Shown: positions 47,501 through 58,940 of the stretch, piece by piece | How the letters are laid out: every line of letters starts with the position of its first letter | How positions within the stretch are numbered: position 1 is the first letter of the stretch | Source of the DNA: Ophiura sarsii | Lineage: Eukaryota > Echinodermata > Ophiuroidea > Amphilepidida > Ophiuridae | Length of the DNA stretch: 64,000 bases | Direction: 5' to 3' | NCBI GenBank assembly: GCA_035610835.1 | Contig: CM069441.1 | Coordinates: forward strand, 106,885,606 to 106,949,605 | Position numbers and translations under genes: made by a program | Notes under the pieces: model-generated | Databases searched by the model: none | Told to the model about the DNA's origin: nothing | Seen by the model: only the letters and a program-made list of their open reading frames with translations

Positions 47501-50500
47501 AATCATAAAATGGTCATGAAATAGAAATGTGTAAATAGCAAATTGTCACCTTCCCCCCTCTACAATGTTGAGAAAATGTCCTGACATTGATCGAGGTTTA
47601 TCATCCTTCGGCTGCTTCACTTGTGGGAGTAGGCGACCACAAGTTTTCTCCAAGCACGGCGATCTGTAGCAAGAGTGGCTATCTGACGTTCTTGAAACAT
47701 GCCTTCATTTTCACCAAGTAAGCACTGTATGTACTTCAAGTATGATGTGCTTGGACGACCAGGTTAAATCATTTTTTGTAGACGTCTTATTTATAAACCA
47801 ATGAACTTTATTTGTTCCAGGATCATGAAAAGCAAACACTTTTTTCATAGAATTTCTTTTTATAATAACTCCTTGCTTATACTGATTGTCTTGCCAAAGG
47901 GCATTCAACTAGTCACAAAGCTTTTAAATTGTCAGATCTCGTCACTTTCCACGCGACAGGCGTCTACAGACGACATTCCAAAATGTCATAAAATGTTTCA
48001 AAAATGTCAAAATTATTGAATGCCATTACCATATTTGGAATCAGCATGAGAAATGCATTAAAATAAGTACAAACATGCCTAGTATTGGTTCAGTAATACT
48101 TGAGAAGTTGGGAAAAGGTTTCTGAAAATAAAATGTGTTTGTATATGGTAAAACCAAAAGCTGCGTAGAAAGTGTTAAACTGTCAAGTTCTCGCATATAA
48201 TATAAATACATTTGCCACTTACCCTTGATGATGGATAGCTCTGTAGGAATCGTATCTTTTCATAAAGTTTCACGTTATCGGATCTCAAGTTGTCCACCTC
48301 GTTTCTTAGGATCTGCACCTGCTGCTGTTGCTGACGACTCTCCTGAGGGTCGAGTTAAAAGAAATGATTAATTCAAAAGTAAATGGGTAAAAAGAAAAGG
48401 TTTTGTCCTACCCTTTGTCCTACTCTCATATCGAGGGTTGAGCGCCAGAAGGCCGTAACTCAAGAAATGCTATTTTGAGATAATCGACTTTCAAATATTT
48501 GGGACTCATTACAATACACTGTAGCACCCAACTTATAACTCTAATTTTAGTCAAATTACGAGTGTTTATGAGTTATCTCTTTATGGTTCTGAAAATCTAG
48601 GTTATATGGATTATTTTTGTACCAAAATATCAATTTGCCCCAAAATTGAGTTACGGCCTTCTGGCGCTCAACCCTCGATATGATCATAAAATGAGACCTA
48701 GTATACACTAGCAAGTGTTAATGAGGATCAACTGGTGAAGGCGCATAGTGTGTACGCTTTTCTCTTCACTGATTGAAGCTAAACTAAATCAACAAAGCAC
48801 TAGAGGTTCTTTCAATGAAACTAAAATTGAATTTGATGATAACTCAAAGATTGATCACTGGCTAGTTGTGAAAGATTTGATATACTATCCTGGTTCCCTG
48901 CATCAATGGGCTCCACACAACTCATCGATAGATGCTGGTATGTGCAAATCATGTCATCACTTTGATTTGTTGGCATATGCATAGAGTGACGTAAAATATT
49001 CACTCATAAATTCAATCAATGCCAGCTTCATGCTTAAAACAATAAAAATATGCTGATTGACACAAAAACATGGTGTTTGCACCCACGACAGCATCGAAAT
49101 TCACACACATGGCGCCGCATGCTCCCCATTGCGCAGTAGCCATGGCAGCGTGACAATGCATGCAGTATTCCATATGTCACCTCTTACACAACTTGCGTTT
49201 ATCGTTATTTGCCATACGTCACAACAGAGCAACAACGTCATGTCTGTGTAGAGTCAATTCTCAGTAGGCATAGAGAAACCTACACCTGCACCTACATTGG
49301 CGTGGGGATCCAGGGTGCAGGGTACCAGTATATTGATTATAGGTCAATAAATGCATATATGTTGTGAAATTAGACAAATCAATGCACACGCGCTGATGTT
49401 GATATGTGAATAATGGCACAACCCCGCAGGGGGAGTGCTATTGTGAGCATATCAACATTTGAGCAAGTGCATAATTTTTCGAGCAACAAAACATACGCAT
49501 GTATTGGCCTAATACATACACGACACATTGCTTTGGCGCAAGTTTTAAAACAAAACAGGATGCACTCGCACACCGACGGGCAAAGAACAATGGCAACTGC
49601 CGACCATATGCCAGGCAGGCATGACGTCACATGTCACCCCATCTATACAAATCAAAATTCACAATTAAAGAATAATTTTGATCTATGTAAAAACGAATAA
49701 AGACATGTTAACAAGTTTGCTAACACCCGCAGTGAAAATCAGCGAACCCGCGATTCCTGAACAACGAATCAAAACAAAGCGTGCGGTGCGCGCATTGAAC
49801 GGCGTACACGCGGAGTGCGTTAGACACTTTCAATGCACTCCGCATATTTTATATAGTTTCTTGATTTCTGATTGGTTCCACACTACTAAGAGTGTATGGA
49901 TATATACACATGGAAAAAAGTATCGCACCACTGCTTTTTTGTTGAAAAATGCAAATGTGGCCTCAAATTTTGCCACCATGGTGTGATATTAAGGATCATT
50001 TGTTTGCGTAAGCTGTCCAACAAAATGTTGTGCAATAAAAGGGCCACATTTTAGTTCGTGACGTAATCGATGTAATGTTTTTCAAGGCCAAGGGGGAAAT
50101 GCATGTTTTTGTCCAAAAACATGCATGAAACAAGTTTGGGCATGTGTATACATTCACCACCAATATTGTTACTTACCGCTTCTAGCTCTTGGTTACGTAG
50201 TCTAAACCTCTCTCTTTGGCTGGACACTATAGGCAGCAGAGATTCAGCCGCACCGGTGTCCACACTACTTTGTTTCACTAAAAGTAACAACAAATAAATA
50301 ATATTATAAACAAAAACTACTTCTTTTTCTTTAAGGTGCATATTACTTGAAAGGAATATCTAGTGTTAGTGTTACCTGACGGGGAAGTTCTCTTTTGGTC
50401 TATACACTGGCACGTTCGATATTTATACAGAAGGTCCCAGGTTCAATTCCCGGCTAATGCTCCAAAATGTTGCTGGTATATCTTGTGAATTATATATGTT

Positions 50501-52681
50501 TAGGGCGGTATGTGACAATAACACCATTCATGAATAATAATAATAATAATAACACGCACTTATAGAGCGCTTTACTTTAGTGAGATCTAAACTCAAAGCG
50601 CTGTACAACATATAAATACAAGATTAAAGCAAAAATACAACAATGATCATAAAACTACAGAGATAAACATACACAGAGTCAAATGCATATATAAACAAGA
50701 GATATGAATGTGTATGGCATCATGCATTATGAAATGAATAGTAACTTTTACATTATTCATGGTCTATCTTTATTTGTCAAACAAGAATAACTTACCTAGA
50801 GAAGTAGTATCCTTAATAGCCTCTGCTACAAGCACTGCTTCTGTGTTTGATGGGGTGGCTTGGCCCTAAGGAATAACAGCAGAAGTAACGCATGAGACTA
50901 TAGTATATCACAACATACACTGACTAAAATCTGTTAGTTTTTCAATCTGTTAGTTTTTTCCTTCCGGTTCTAACAACAATTTACAAATGCTTACACGTTA
51001 AAGGGGCATTGAGAGATACGTATGGGAGTGCGCCCTCAATTATCCTGGAAATCAGGGTTTTTTGCATCAAAGTAATACTTAGGCATATACTAATTACCAT
51101 CTGAAACAGTTTACCAACATTCGCCGTTTATCATATAAAATTTCATGATTTTCTTAGTTTCGATATAGTCATATCGAAACTAAGGTGCTGAATTCGGAAG
51201 TTATGCTAAGTTTTACTCACACACTTTCGCGGCAAATCTCAACCAGGAAGTGCCGTTATTTGCTTAGTTTGGCATGAAGGCGATGTCGGAATTGTATGAT
51301 ATTTTGGATTTGGGCTATGTTGATGATTATCTTTACGTTATTTGCTCATTTAGTCTATCGATACATCGCTCAATGCCCCTTTAAGTACCATCATACCAGG
51401 TCATGCTGCAAATATGGGTCGCTGCACTTCTGCAGTGAAAACTCAAAGAAATTGTCTTATTAAGCTGGAAATGTGGTGAATCTGAGCATATTTGCGTTGA
51501 AACGCATCACTGAATGGAGCCAATTTTGTAGTAAAGTTAGTATATCCATCATTTGTTGAATGGGAAGATTTTCCAGCAGCATATCAATATACAAATATGG
51601 GAGATCTCTTATTGATACAATAATTTATAATCTAGCCCTCTGTAACTGATTTGAACCTGTTGGGTGTCCAATCCGTGGCTTAATGGTCAATTCATGAACT
51701 TGGCCACAGTACCATTTCAGTTAAAAACTACCATCTGATGGGCATCGAGGTGTGAATTGAAATGATAATCTGGAGAGTGAATATGTATCTGATCTTCGCT
51801 GCATCTTAAAAACCCATTATTGGTAGTGCATGTTCAGAATAGTAATAAAGGTTTTGAAGGCCATCATCCAATTTGGGTTTCTTTTTTAATTTAATCCGTG
51901 AGTACTCATCTATAGGGGTGATTTGAAATCTAACAAAGACAGAATTCATCAATGTGTGAATGGCATTTTTGGGGGGCAATGTCGTGTTCTTTGCCCAGCA
52001 CGGAATGAACACAATGTTTTTCACAGCTTATTCCGTATGTGTGTGTATCCACTGCGCATGTGCTGGGCAAAGAACACGATATTGCCTTTTTTTGAATAAT
52101 TTGCTGATTCTTAATTCAAGCTTTGAAGCTCTTTCAAGTTTTGTATAACAGCAAAACTAATAGCATTTAAATAATGCAGCATCGATAATTAGGCGACAAA
52201 AAAACCCACCTGTTCTAAGGGCCCGACCAAACCATTTAAAAAATATTTAAAAAATGGTTTTTTGGTCACCTTATCGATCAATTGTGATTCCTCTGGTTTA
52301 ATGGACCTACGGCACATATTCTCCTGGCCACAGTCCGACATACGCTGGCACACTTTGAACAGCTTACTGTGCATGCTTGAAAACTCACAAAATGTTGCTA
52401 ACCAAACAAAGAGCCGTGAGTTCGAGCTTACGTATTGCGCACCACGAATGTCCATTGCACCATTTTTGGGAGTGACGCGAGGTCAACCTCATGTGACGTG
52501 CGTTCATTGAATTTGTCCAAATTTACTATACACCAGATACCTACCTCTCCTTCACCTCTGTAGAGAGTAGACAGTGCATTGACACTCAATATATCTTTCT
52601 CAAGCTGACCGACTAACTGTTTCTGTTCATTGGCAGACTTGGAGGTATCACTCAGCTGTTTTTGTAGTTCCAAAATTTGAG
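44422..52681 (-). CDS. CUX1: CASP C-terminal region of the Cut/CUX1 locus, seven exons, 5' part off window
   Basis: Seven minus-strand exons join without frame break into 270 residues ending at TAA 44424-44422. They match the CASP-specific half of vertebrate CUX1: coiled coil, the signature SSQRERFRLRNQELEA, a second coil with DNVKLYEKIRFLQSYP, the segment SRYSSQYEERLDPFNSFGRK, then a single membrane span (about residues TIALFYLVFLHIMVFLVLY) and a short lumenal tail. CASP is a tail-anchored Golgi golgin; in vertebrates it interacts with golgin-84 in COPI vesicle tethering (established for the family). The most upstream exon starts in mid-codon, so more exons lie to the right. In vertebrates the homeobox isoform shares the 5' exons, and its own 3' exons precede the CASP ones. 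Confidence 0.94.
45507..45792. mobile_element. TTAGGCC-ended foldback, copy d
   Basis: TAAGGCCAAACAAAGAAGAA at the left pairs with TTCTTTGTTTGGCCTAA at the right; the stem continues through GGTTTGTCTCAGAA. It ends about 45 bp left of the CASP transmembrane exon, just past its donor. Confidence 0.88.
45837..45982 (-). CDS. CUX1: CASP exon, transmembrane segment
   Basis: Acceptor TCACTCAG, donor GTAAGG; phase 0 in, phase 2 out. GRIVLSNKIARTIALFYLVF opens a single hydrophobic span that ends LYKMAYTSACKRD, conserved in position with the vertebrate anchor. Confidence 0.96.
46529..46740. mobile_element. TTCGCG-rich miniature element, copy 2
   Basis: Same sequence and orientation as 29021-29234 with scattered changes. 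The right end GCTTTTACAGTAC is intact; the left end is altered to CTGCTGTAAAAGC. Confidence 0.85.
47246..47389 (-). CDS. CUX1: CASP exon, juxtamembrane conserved segment
   Basis: Acceptor AATCTCAG, donor GTAAGT, phase 0, 48 residues. YSSQYEERLDPFNSFGRKER and LSPFDKATLSM are near-identical to vertebrate CASP. Confidence 0.96.
47617..47763 (-). pseudogene. Fragment of a non-LTR retrotransposon reverse-transcriptase C-terminus
   Basis: The minus-strand frame reads PGRPSTSYLKYIQCLLG, then ERQIATLATDRRAWRKLVV and a stop after 48 codons. Arg-Pro-x-x-x-Tyr followed by an Asp-Arg-x-x-Trp-Arg block is typical of the C-terminal tail of RTE- or CR1-like polyproteins. No upstream polymerase domain is present, so it is a 5'-truncated relic. 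Confidence 0.6.
47943..48178. mobile_element. TTAACACTTTCC element, copy 1
   Basis: CACTTTCCACGCGACAG on the left; AGAAAGTGTTAA on the right. The left TTAA is lost. It lies in a CASP intron close to the donor of the second-coil exon. Confidence 0.8.
48223..48342 (-). CDS. CUX1: CASP exon, second coiled coil
   Basis: Acceptor CCCTCAG, donor GTAAGT, phase 0, 40 residues. A five-Gln run near the start, then LRSDNVKLYEKIRFLQSYP. Confidence 0.95.
48431..48678. mobile_element. 248-bp TA-flanked element with perfect long terminal repeats
   Basis: The arms start TCGAGGGTTGAGCGCCAGAA and match their complement for about 33 bases without mismatch, with TA on each side. Such identity suggests a recent insertion. 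In a CASP intron. Confidence 0.9.
49380..49655. repeat. Dispersed repeat related to 38785-38885
   Basis: GGGCAAAGAACAATGGCAAC and GCCAGGCAGGCATGACGTCA appear here and, inverted, near 38805-38860. A local palindrome (ATGTTGATATG with CATATCAACAT) covers 49396-49460. Confidence 0.6.
50177..50277 (-). CDS. CUX1: CASP exon with QRERFR signature
   Basis: Acceptor CTTTTAG, donor GTAAGT; completes a split Val and encodes 33 further residues including SLLPIVSSQRERFRLRNQEL, the most diagnostic CASP segment. Confidence 0.95.
50527..50612 (-). repeat. 3' end of a SINE-type repeat
   Basis: On the minus strand this reads CAGCGCTTTGAG, AAAGCGCTCTATAAGTGC and an (ATT)n tail, a 3'-end pattern common in invertebrate tRNA-derived SINEs. 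The head was not found. Confidence 0.6.
50796..50865 (-). CDS. CUX1: CASP exon, linker
   Basis: Acceptor CCTTAG, donor GTAAGT; phase 0 in, phase 1 out. 23 residues (AEAIKDTTSL at its end aligns with the vertebrate IKEATALF region). Confidence 0.85.
50998..51384. mobile_element. TTAA-flanked AGGGGCATTGAG element, intact copy
   Basis: TTAA-AGGGGCATTGAGAGA at the left and CTCAATGCCCCT-TTAA at the right. A central palindrome TTTCGATATAGTCATATCGAAA is intact here and interrupted in the 17-18-kb copy. In a CASP intron. Confidence 0.87.
51975..52086. repeat. Small foldback
   Basis: GGCAATGTCGTGTTCTTTGC pairs with its near-complement at 52060-52086; stem of 27 bp. Confidence 0.8.
52365..52500. repeat. 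Dispersed repeat, copy 1
   Basis: GAGCTTACGTATTGCGCACC and GGTCAACCT text shared with 58565-58700. Ends just left of the first CASP exon in the window. Confidence 0.65.
52545..52681 (-). CDS. CUX1: CASP exon (first in window)
   Basis: Acceptor TTTACAG, donor GTAGGT. Begins with two bases of a split codon, then 45 residues of coiled coil (LVGQLEKDILSVNALSTLYR), parallel to the vertebrate Glu-Gln-Asp-Leu-Ser segment. Ends phase 0. Confidence 0.88.
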
Positions 52682-53551
52682 CTGTAAACAAATAACCATG
52701 GTGATTGCATTTAAATTTGTTTTGTTTAGAGCCAGATACATTAAAATCTCTTTATGATTTTAAAAAAACACATTATCTACTGACTGTGAATCAAATAAGT
52801 GTAAAATACCTTCAGCCCTTTAACATTAAATCCCTACACTGAAATAGAATGTCTCGCATTGAATTGACTTGCCGATATAGTTGATTACTTGCACAATAAT
52901 TCACTTTGTGTTATTAACAATTTGACCAACTGATTCTAGAAGCAAACCATAGAATGTATTCATAACTTACACTGAGCGCAACCCTAGGGTATCTTCTCCG
53001 CATGCAGTTTTATTTCTGGTACATCTTAAAGCATTCCTGGTTGAACACTCTACATATTCTAGTGATAACCCTATCCTGGGTCTCAACAGTGATTTTGAGA
53101 GAAAATTGAGGCTTTCTTACTGTCTTTTCTGGATTTTGTAATTTTTAGAAAAAAATGTTGATCTGAAGCTATGTGGAAGATGAGAACGTGGTCTTAAAAT
53201 TCTAGAATGTGATGCTTTCTTCTTTGTAGATTTGGAGATGACAATTCAATATCTTGTAATTTTCCAAATGAAATGACATGAAACAATCAACACGGCATGG
53301 TCCCGTAATCCAGCATTTTATCCATTTGAACTCCACCTTTGTTTTTCATGTTGTCTTCTAAACTAAAAGCTGTCTAGCCTGTCTGTATTCATGCATACAT
53401 ACCGGGCCTACTCCTTTGCTGCCCAAACAAATTGAAATCAATGTATCCGCTCCAAAGGTTTTTTAACCAATCAGAAAGCAGAAACTTAACAAGTTGGCTT
53501 GCTTGAAATAGCTGTCTATATCAAATCAACTGCTAAATCATCATAATTACT

Positions 53552-53780
53552 ATAGTTTAATCAGGTAAAAATTGGCGAGACATATTCGGTCTTTATCACC
53601 CCGCACGCAAAAATAATCAAAGCTTACTCACACTATTATGGCCACACACATTTTTGGCGGCACGCACGAGTCGCACATTTAATACACAGTGCGATTGTTG
53701 CCTTCACGCACGTCCGCGTTCTTCTGTATTCATTCGCTGCTGTAATGAGGCTTTGCCAATTTAAAACTGATCAAACTATA
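53552..53780. repeat. GATCAGTTCCAAA miniature element, copy 4
   Basis: ACTATAGTTTAATCAGGT at the left, ACTGATCAAACTATA at the right, with the family centre (GCGATTGTTGCCTTCACG). Abuts TTAGGCC foldback e. Confidence 0.75.
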
Positions 53781-53781
53781 A

Positions 53782-54284
53782 TAAGGCCAAAAAAAGATGA
53801 GTTGACTTGCCCTTTTCGGGACAACCCGGCAGCAATCATGCGGCGTCATCATGTGGGGATTCCCTATTCGATCGTGTTTGTTTACATGCCGGACGGGCGA
53901 AATGTATGTTGATGCAGGCTGATTAAATCTCTAGAATTCATAATTTATAGGCCTAGATCTCGCAAAAAGAAAGTGTTTATTGACGATCTTTGAAACAAAG
54001 ATTGTTGCTGGTTGAATTTTTAAATAATATAAGCTTCCCAAATCCGAGATTTCCCACGAGACGGCAAGATTTCCCGGCAAGGAGCTTGCCATTTTGCCCT
54101 CTTCTTCCCGCTGCGACAGTTGATATAAAGTATGTGAGTAAATGACAATTTTATGTGTTTATGGTATTTAAACCAAAATATGACATTGAAAAAATAAAAA
54201 TAATAAAAAAATAGAGACCCTAGATTTCCGAAAATTTGGGTCGGTCGGAAAGGGCAAGTCAACTTCTTTTGGGGGGGGGCCTAA
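53782..54284. mobile_element. TTAGGCC-ended foldback, copy e
   Basis: TAAGGCCAAAAAAAGATGAG and a G-rich right end (GGGGGGGGGCCTAA) flank the stem GTTGACTTGCCCTTT with its complement near 54248-54263. Internal GGGTCGGTCGG. Confidence 0.85.
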
Positions 54285-54973
54285 GCATGGTTAAAGCTTT
54301 GGCATTGATAAACTGTTGCTATTGATTTAAAGCAAAGTGAATAAAAGACAAAAACTCGTAACTGATAATTTGAATATTCAATGCATAATTTATTGATGGA
54401 ATCTTAATCACTTCACTACAAGCACTAAACCATGTACATTGATTAATCATATCTCGCACTCTCTCTCTCCCTCTCTCAGACATGAAAAGCAAGTAATCAA
54501 TATTAATGTGATAATCAACCATAATTACAGAGGTATTTATTTAATCAATTACTGAATTCATATGTACATTACTGTATGATGTCTTGCGCCGCAGAATATG
54601 TATAATTACTACATACCAAAGTATTCTTATTCACAGGGGTCTTGCGCTACTGGCTATGTGTAGAATGGAACTGTGGAACTAGGAATTGTACTTGATTGAT
54701 GATAATAGATGAGACCCCTAATGTTGTCGCATCATGGAACAATCAATGATAATGCTTGGCAATTGATATCCAAAAAGCAGCCAAACATATAACCTGACCT
54801 TATCCTTTTTCATATCAAACGAACCCACTGTATATAATTTCAGAACCCAAATCCTTTTTTGAAATGTGAACATATTTTCATCCATAAGGCAATAGAAAAA
54901 ACCCCATTGTTATAGGGGCTGACAAACCAACCCTATTGTAAAAAATACAATTTGTTGTTGTTTTTTCATCATC

Positions 54974-55349
54974 CAAGGCCAAGAAAAATAAATTGTTTAA
55001 TTGTCCATAGATGCCCTCCAAAGAGTAGGGTCGGATTTAATTTTTTTTAAAAATATCAATTTCATTCAAAAGATGTATTTATTATTAACTTTAAAAAATT
55101 GCTAAATAAGATGTGAATTTGGATATTTTACTGTTAAATTATATCATTCATGTTTTAAAATAGTTAAGAAGAGTGAAAATATTTTAGTGTATTTCCGGAA
55201 AGCAACATTTTGGAAGAAAAAACACCTTTTTCTGGAATTTTCCAATATTAGGGTATGTCCAGTAAAAGCAAAATAACCACTTTTTTGTCAGTTTTCAATA
55301 TTAGGGTCGGTCGGACGAGGACAGTCAAAATATTATTTTCTTGGCCTTA
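54974..55349. mobile_element. TTAGGCC-type foldback, copy f
   Basis: AAGGCCAAGAAAAATAA at the left and TTATTTTCTTGGCCTTA at the right. The inner stem (TTTAATTGTCC versus complement of GGACAGTCAAAA) is weaker. Internal GGGTCGGTCGGAC. Confidence 0.78.
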
Positions 55350-55924
55350 TCAATATACTGTATAAAGTAAGTGTCTTGTTTTTGTACAATCATATTTGAG
55401 CAAGTTCATTACTTTGAGTTCCTTTTAACACTCATATAAATTTGAAGAAAACATCTGCTCATTTAATTTAGGTGCAACTGCTTTGGTGCTTCATGATAAT
55501 GAAGAGCAAAAAGGTCCACTTTTACTGTATATGATTTGACCACATTTATCTCAACATCCGACCACAATTCTCTCTACACATCGGCAATATCAAAGAGCTG
55601 TGAAATGTAAGAATACACACATTTGTTGTAGTTTGTTTATGAAAAAATAATTATACAAAATAGATTTCAATTTTGAAGCATTGTAACACGTGTATCTCTT
55701 TCTTCAGACTGTAACAGATAATATACCGTGGTGTGTAAATCTGTGATCTGATAAATGCGTAATTCAATGTCTAAAAATATTCCAGTATATTAGGCCTATA
55801 ATAGGTCTACCATGATAACTCGAGTACATGGCATCTTCAGCTACTACAGGAAATGTTAATGACAATTTTGATGGCACGTACAGGGGACACCCTGTACATG
55901 TAGTGGATTATTTACGATTGAGTA

Positions 55925-56125
55925 CTATAAAAGTGGACATTTTCGCGCCACATATCTTTTCGCACTCGAATAAACTAACACGAAAATAATAACATACGAA
56001 TGTATTTCTTTTGCGAATAGGTCTATGTGATGAAGCTACAAATTGCGAATTTAAATCATGCAAAACAGTTAAAAATGTGCAAAGCACAACAAATTAATCG
56101 TACAAAAATTACCACTTTTACAAAT
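55925..56125. repeat. Dispersed repeat, copy 3
   Basis: The longest member of the family at 5088 and 7737, with TTCGCG-rich left part (TTTTCGCGCCACAT) and CATGCAAAACAGTTAAAA. Confidence 0.6.
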
Positions 56126-56351
56126 AAATCATCAACTAAAATGATGATAGAGCTACATGTAGCAGAGAGTGTTATCTTTCCCATCGGTAACTTTCCAATA
56201 CCGGTATTACTCTATCCATTCAACATTGTGTGCTTGTAGCTCTATTCAAACAAATGCCAATTATGTGAAATGGGGAAAATTGGATCATACTCGAGTCATT
56301 TTTGGTAGGTAGACTAAATTGTTTGAAAATATGCTTCATTCTGATAACATA

Positions 56352-56540
56352 TACAGTAAAACCACTTAATTTCGTGAGGGATTTAATTTAGCGAGTGATG
56401 TGGATTTTCGCGCGAAACTGACTATTTTGCATTGAAAGTAACAGTAAAATTTCCAAATTTGCGAAATTAAATGCCCACTAAAATAGCAGTAATTTTAAAT
56501 TCATGAAATAAAGTAGCCGCAAAATAATTGTGTTTTACAG
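56352..56540. mobile_element. CAGTAAAAC miniature element
   Basis: ACAGTAAAACCAC at the left and TGTGTTTTACAG at the right, with TTCGCG motifs in the left arm. A distant relative of the elements at 29021 and 46529. Confidence 0.6.
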
Positions 56541-56978
56541 AAGTTTGCTGTTGATGTTTTACATAATAGTTTGTTATTAGAAATGTAAGGAAACTGTACC
56601 ATTACAGTTAACTATAAATATTGCAAATTTGTTTCTGTGATTGTACCACATTGAGTTGTTTCATAATCATTTTGCATAGACATTTTGAAATTAAAATATG
56701 TAAATCAAAATAATAATTATTTGATTTTTCTATAATCAATACTGAATTTGTCATGTTAAAATTATAAATCTGTTTGTAAAACATGTAATAACAACATCAT
56801 TTTTATACTTATACATCATCTTGGTCAATTATCACGTACAGGGAAGATCACAATGATCGTTTATCCTTGGGATATTTGATATGGAGTGTGACCCTGTAAA
56901 GGTGTAAAACTACAAATATAAGGAGTTTCAAATGTATCCCACAATGCATTGATCCAAAATGAGGTCATGTGATGCAAC

Positions 56979-57225
56979 TTAACACTTTCCACGCGGCAGT
57001 CGTCTGCAGACGACAATTCAAAAATTTCAAAAAATATTTCAAAAATTTCAAAATTATTGAATTTCATCACAATATTTGGAATCACCATGAGAAATGCATT
57101 AAAATAAGTACAAGCATGTTTAGTATTGGTTCAGAAATTCTTGAGATACGATTCTGAAAGTTGGGAAAGGTTTCTGACAAATCTCTTTTGTATGGTAAAA
57201 CTAATAGCCGCATGGAAAGTGTTAA
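56979..57225. mobile_element. TTAACACTTTCC element, copy 2
   Basis: TTAA-CACTTTCCACGCGGCAG at the left and GGAAAGTG-TTAA at the right. Its right TTAA is also the left flank of the 707-bp palindrome. Confidence 0.87.
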
Positions 57226-57928
57226 GGTTGGTGTCAACCCTGTTTGGCGCCAAATTATCAAGCACTGTAACTTTTAAATTATAAATGTGATGTACATAAA
57301 AGTATACATTTTTTGTAATGAAATGAGTCAGAGAATCCATTTTTGGTATCAAATTGTACTAAAATTAGTGGTTTTTACATTTTTGCCCAAAAATCACCTT
57401 TTTGGCGTCAACAATTTTCAGACAACCTAACAATATCAGTTTTTGATTAAAAATTCCAAAATTTCACCAAAATCATCTGAAGTCAATTATCTAGGAGCGA
57501 ATTTTTTTGGGGGGCTTACAATTTGTTTGTTTTGAAAATATTGACCAAAAAGTGCCAAAAATGAGATTTTTGAGATAAAAAACATTTTTTTGGCACTTTT
57601 TGGTCAATATTTTCAAAACAAACAAATTTTAAGCCAAAAACAAAAATTCGCTCCTAGATAATTGACTTTAGATGATTTTGGTGAAATTTTGGAATTTTTA
57701 ATCAAAAACTGATATTGTTAGGTTGTCTGAAAATTTTTGACGCCAAAAAGGTGATTTTTGGGCAAAAAATGTAAAAATCACTAATTTAAGTAAAATTTGA
57801 TACCAAAAATGGATTCTCTGACTCATTTCATTACAAAAAATGTATACTTTTATATACATCACATTTATAATTTAAAAGTTACAGTGCTTGATAAATTTGG
57901 CGCCAAACAGGGTTGACACCAACCTTAA
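57222..57928. mobile_element. 707-bp near-perfect palindrome, TTAA-flanked
   Basis: TTAAGGTTGGTGTCAACCC at the left is mirrored exactly at the right end. Arms of about 340 bp pair with only scattered mismatches around a centre of about 30 bp. TTAA bounds both sides. Confidence 0.93.
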
Positions 57929-58564
57929 TGCTGGTATAACCTTGTGAGGCACTGCCTTTGATTGATATTAATATCAAATTTGTCTCAAATCTGAAATTCA
58001 GCAGGAAATCAAATCATGTTAGATTTCTAAAAATATGACTTGATGTTCAATGCATCAGTTATTGGGTATTTAGTGTAACTAGGATTCAATGATATTGTTA
58101 GTATTGTCTTTGATGAATCACAGCTGAAATAGAGTGTTAATGTTAAATTCTGATTTCATATGATGTGAATAAAACCCTGTTGAGTGAGAAATAAAATTGT
58201 TTATCGACAACAATGAAACAGAAATTCAGATAATGTCATCTTTGTGAAATTCACATGTTGAATTTGTTCAAGTTATGATAGGATCAGTGGCACTACAAAC
58301 CATCAATTATAATAATGCATGGTTTTGATTTCATTGAATCCGGCAATACTGGCATTGACACAAAATAAGCAAAATAGTGCACATAATCTAAATAAACTGT
58401 CACTAAATAAGCGTAGTGCTGTATAATAATACATACAAAAATAATGAGTAAGACACAATTGCGTATGTAACCAATATGTTACTTGAAAAAGTCTAGAAAG
58501 AGTCCTATTTATAGTTAAATCTAACTGCTTAAGTCCGACAAACACGGGTGAACTCAGATCAGAT

Positions 58565-58700
58565 CACTGCGCATGCTTGAAAAATGCACAACATTCTGGG
58601 AACCAATTGGAATGGTAGGTCGAGCTTACGTATTGCGCACCGCTGATGTCCGTTTGCCAATTTTGAGGGGTAGGTTGACGTTGCTTAGAAGTCAACCTAC
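58565..58700. repeat. Dispersed repeat, copy 2
   Basis: Same family and orientation as 52365-52500; ends in an inverted GTAGGTTGAC/GTCAACCTAC pair. Confidence 0.65.
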
Positions 58701-58940
58701 TGTAAAGTGCACATATTCACACTGAGCTGACAATCAGTTGTACTGTGTAGTTGCAGCGATGATCACATTTGCCCTGAAGGGACAGCTTTTACATGTGATA
58801 AGAATGGGTTGACAAATATTAGTATTTGCTGACCTGTTGAGTGTTGAATTTCTTTCTACCGACGCAATTCAATCATACCATGACCAGTTGTCAGCTCAGT
58901 GCAATTGGCTTGTTTTAACAAAAGTTTTTTAACACACCAG

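Noticed and set aside
50418..50465. tRNA 3'-half-like sequence with a B-box-like GGTTCAATTCC
   Set aside because: No A box or 5' half pairs with it. Likely chance or a SINE scrap; not enough for an RNA gene call.
57222..57928. Possible viral hairpin or inverted-repeat genome end
   Set aside because: No viral frame nearby; TTAA flanks and adjacency to a TTAA element favour a DNA transposon.
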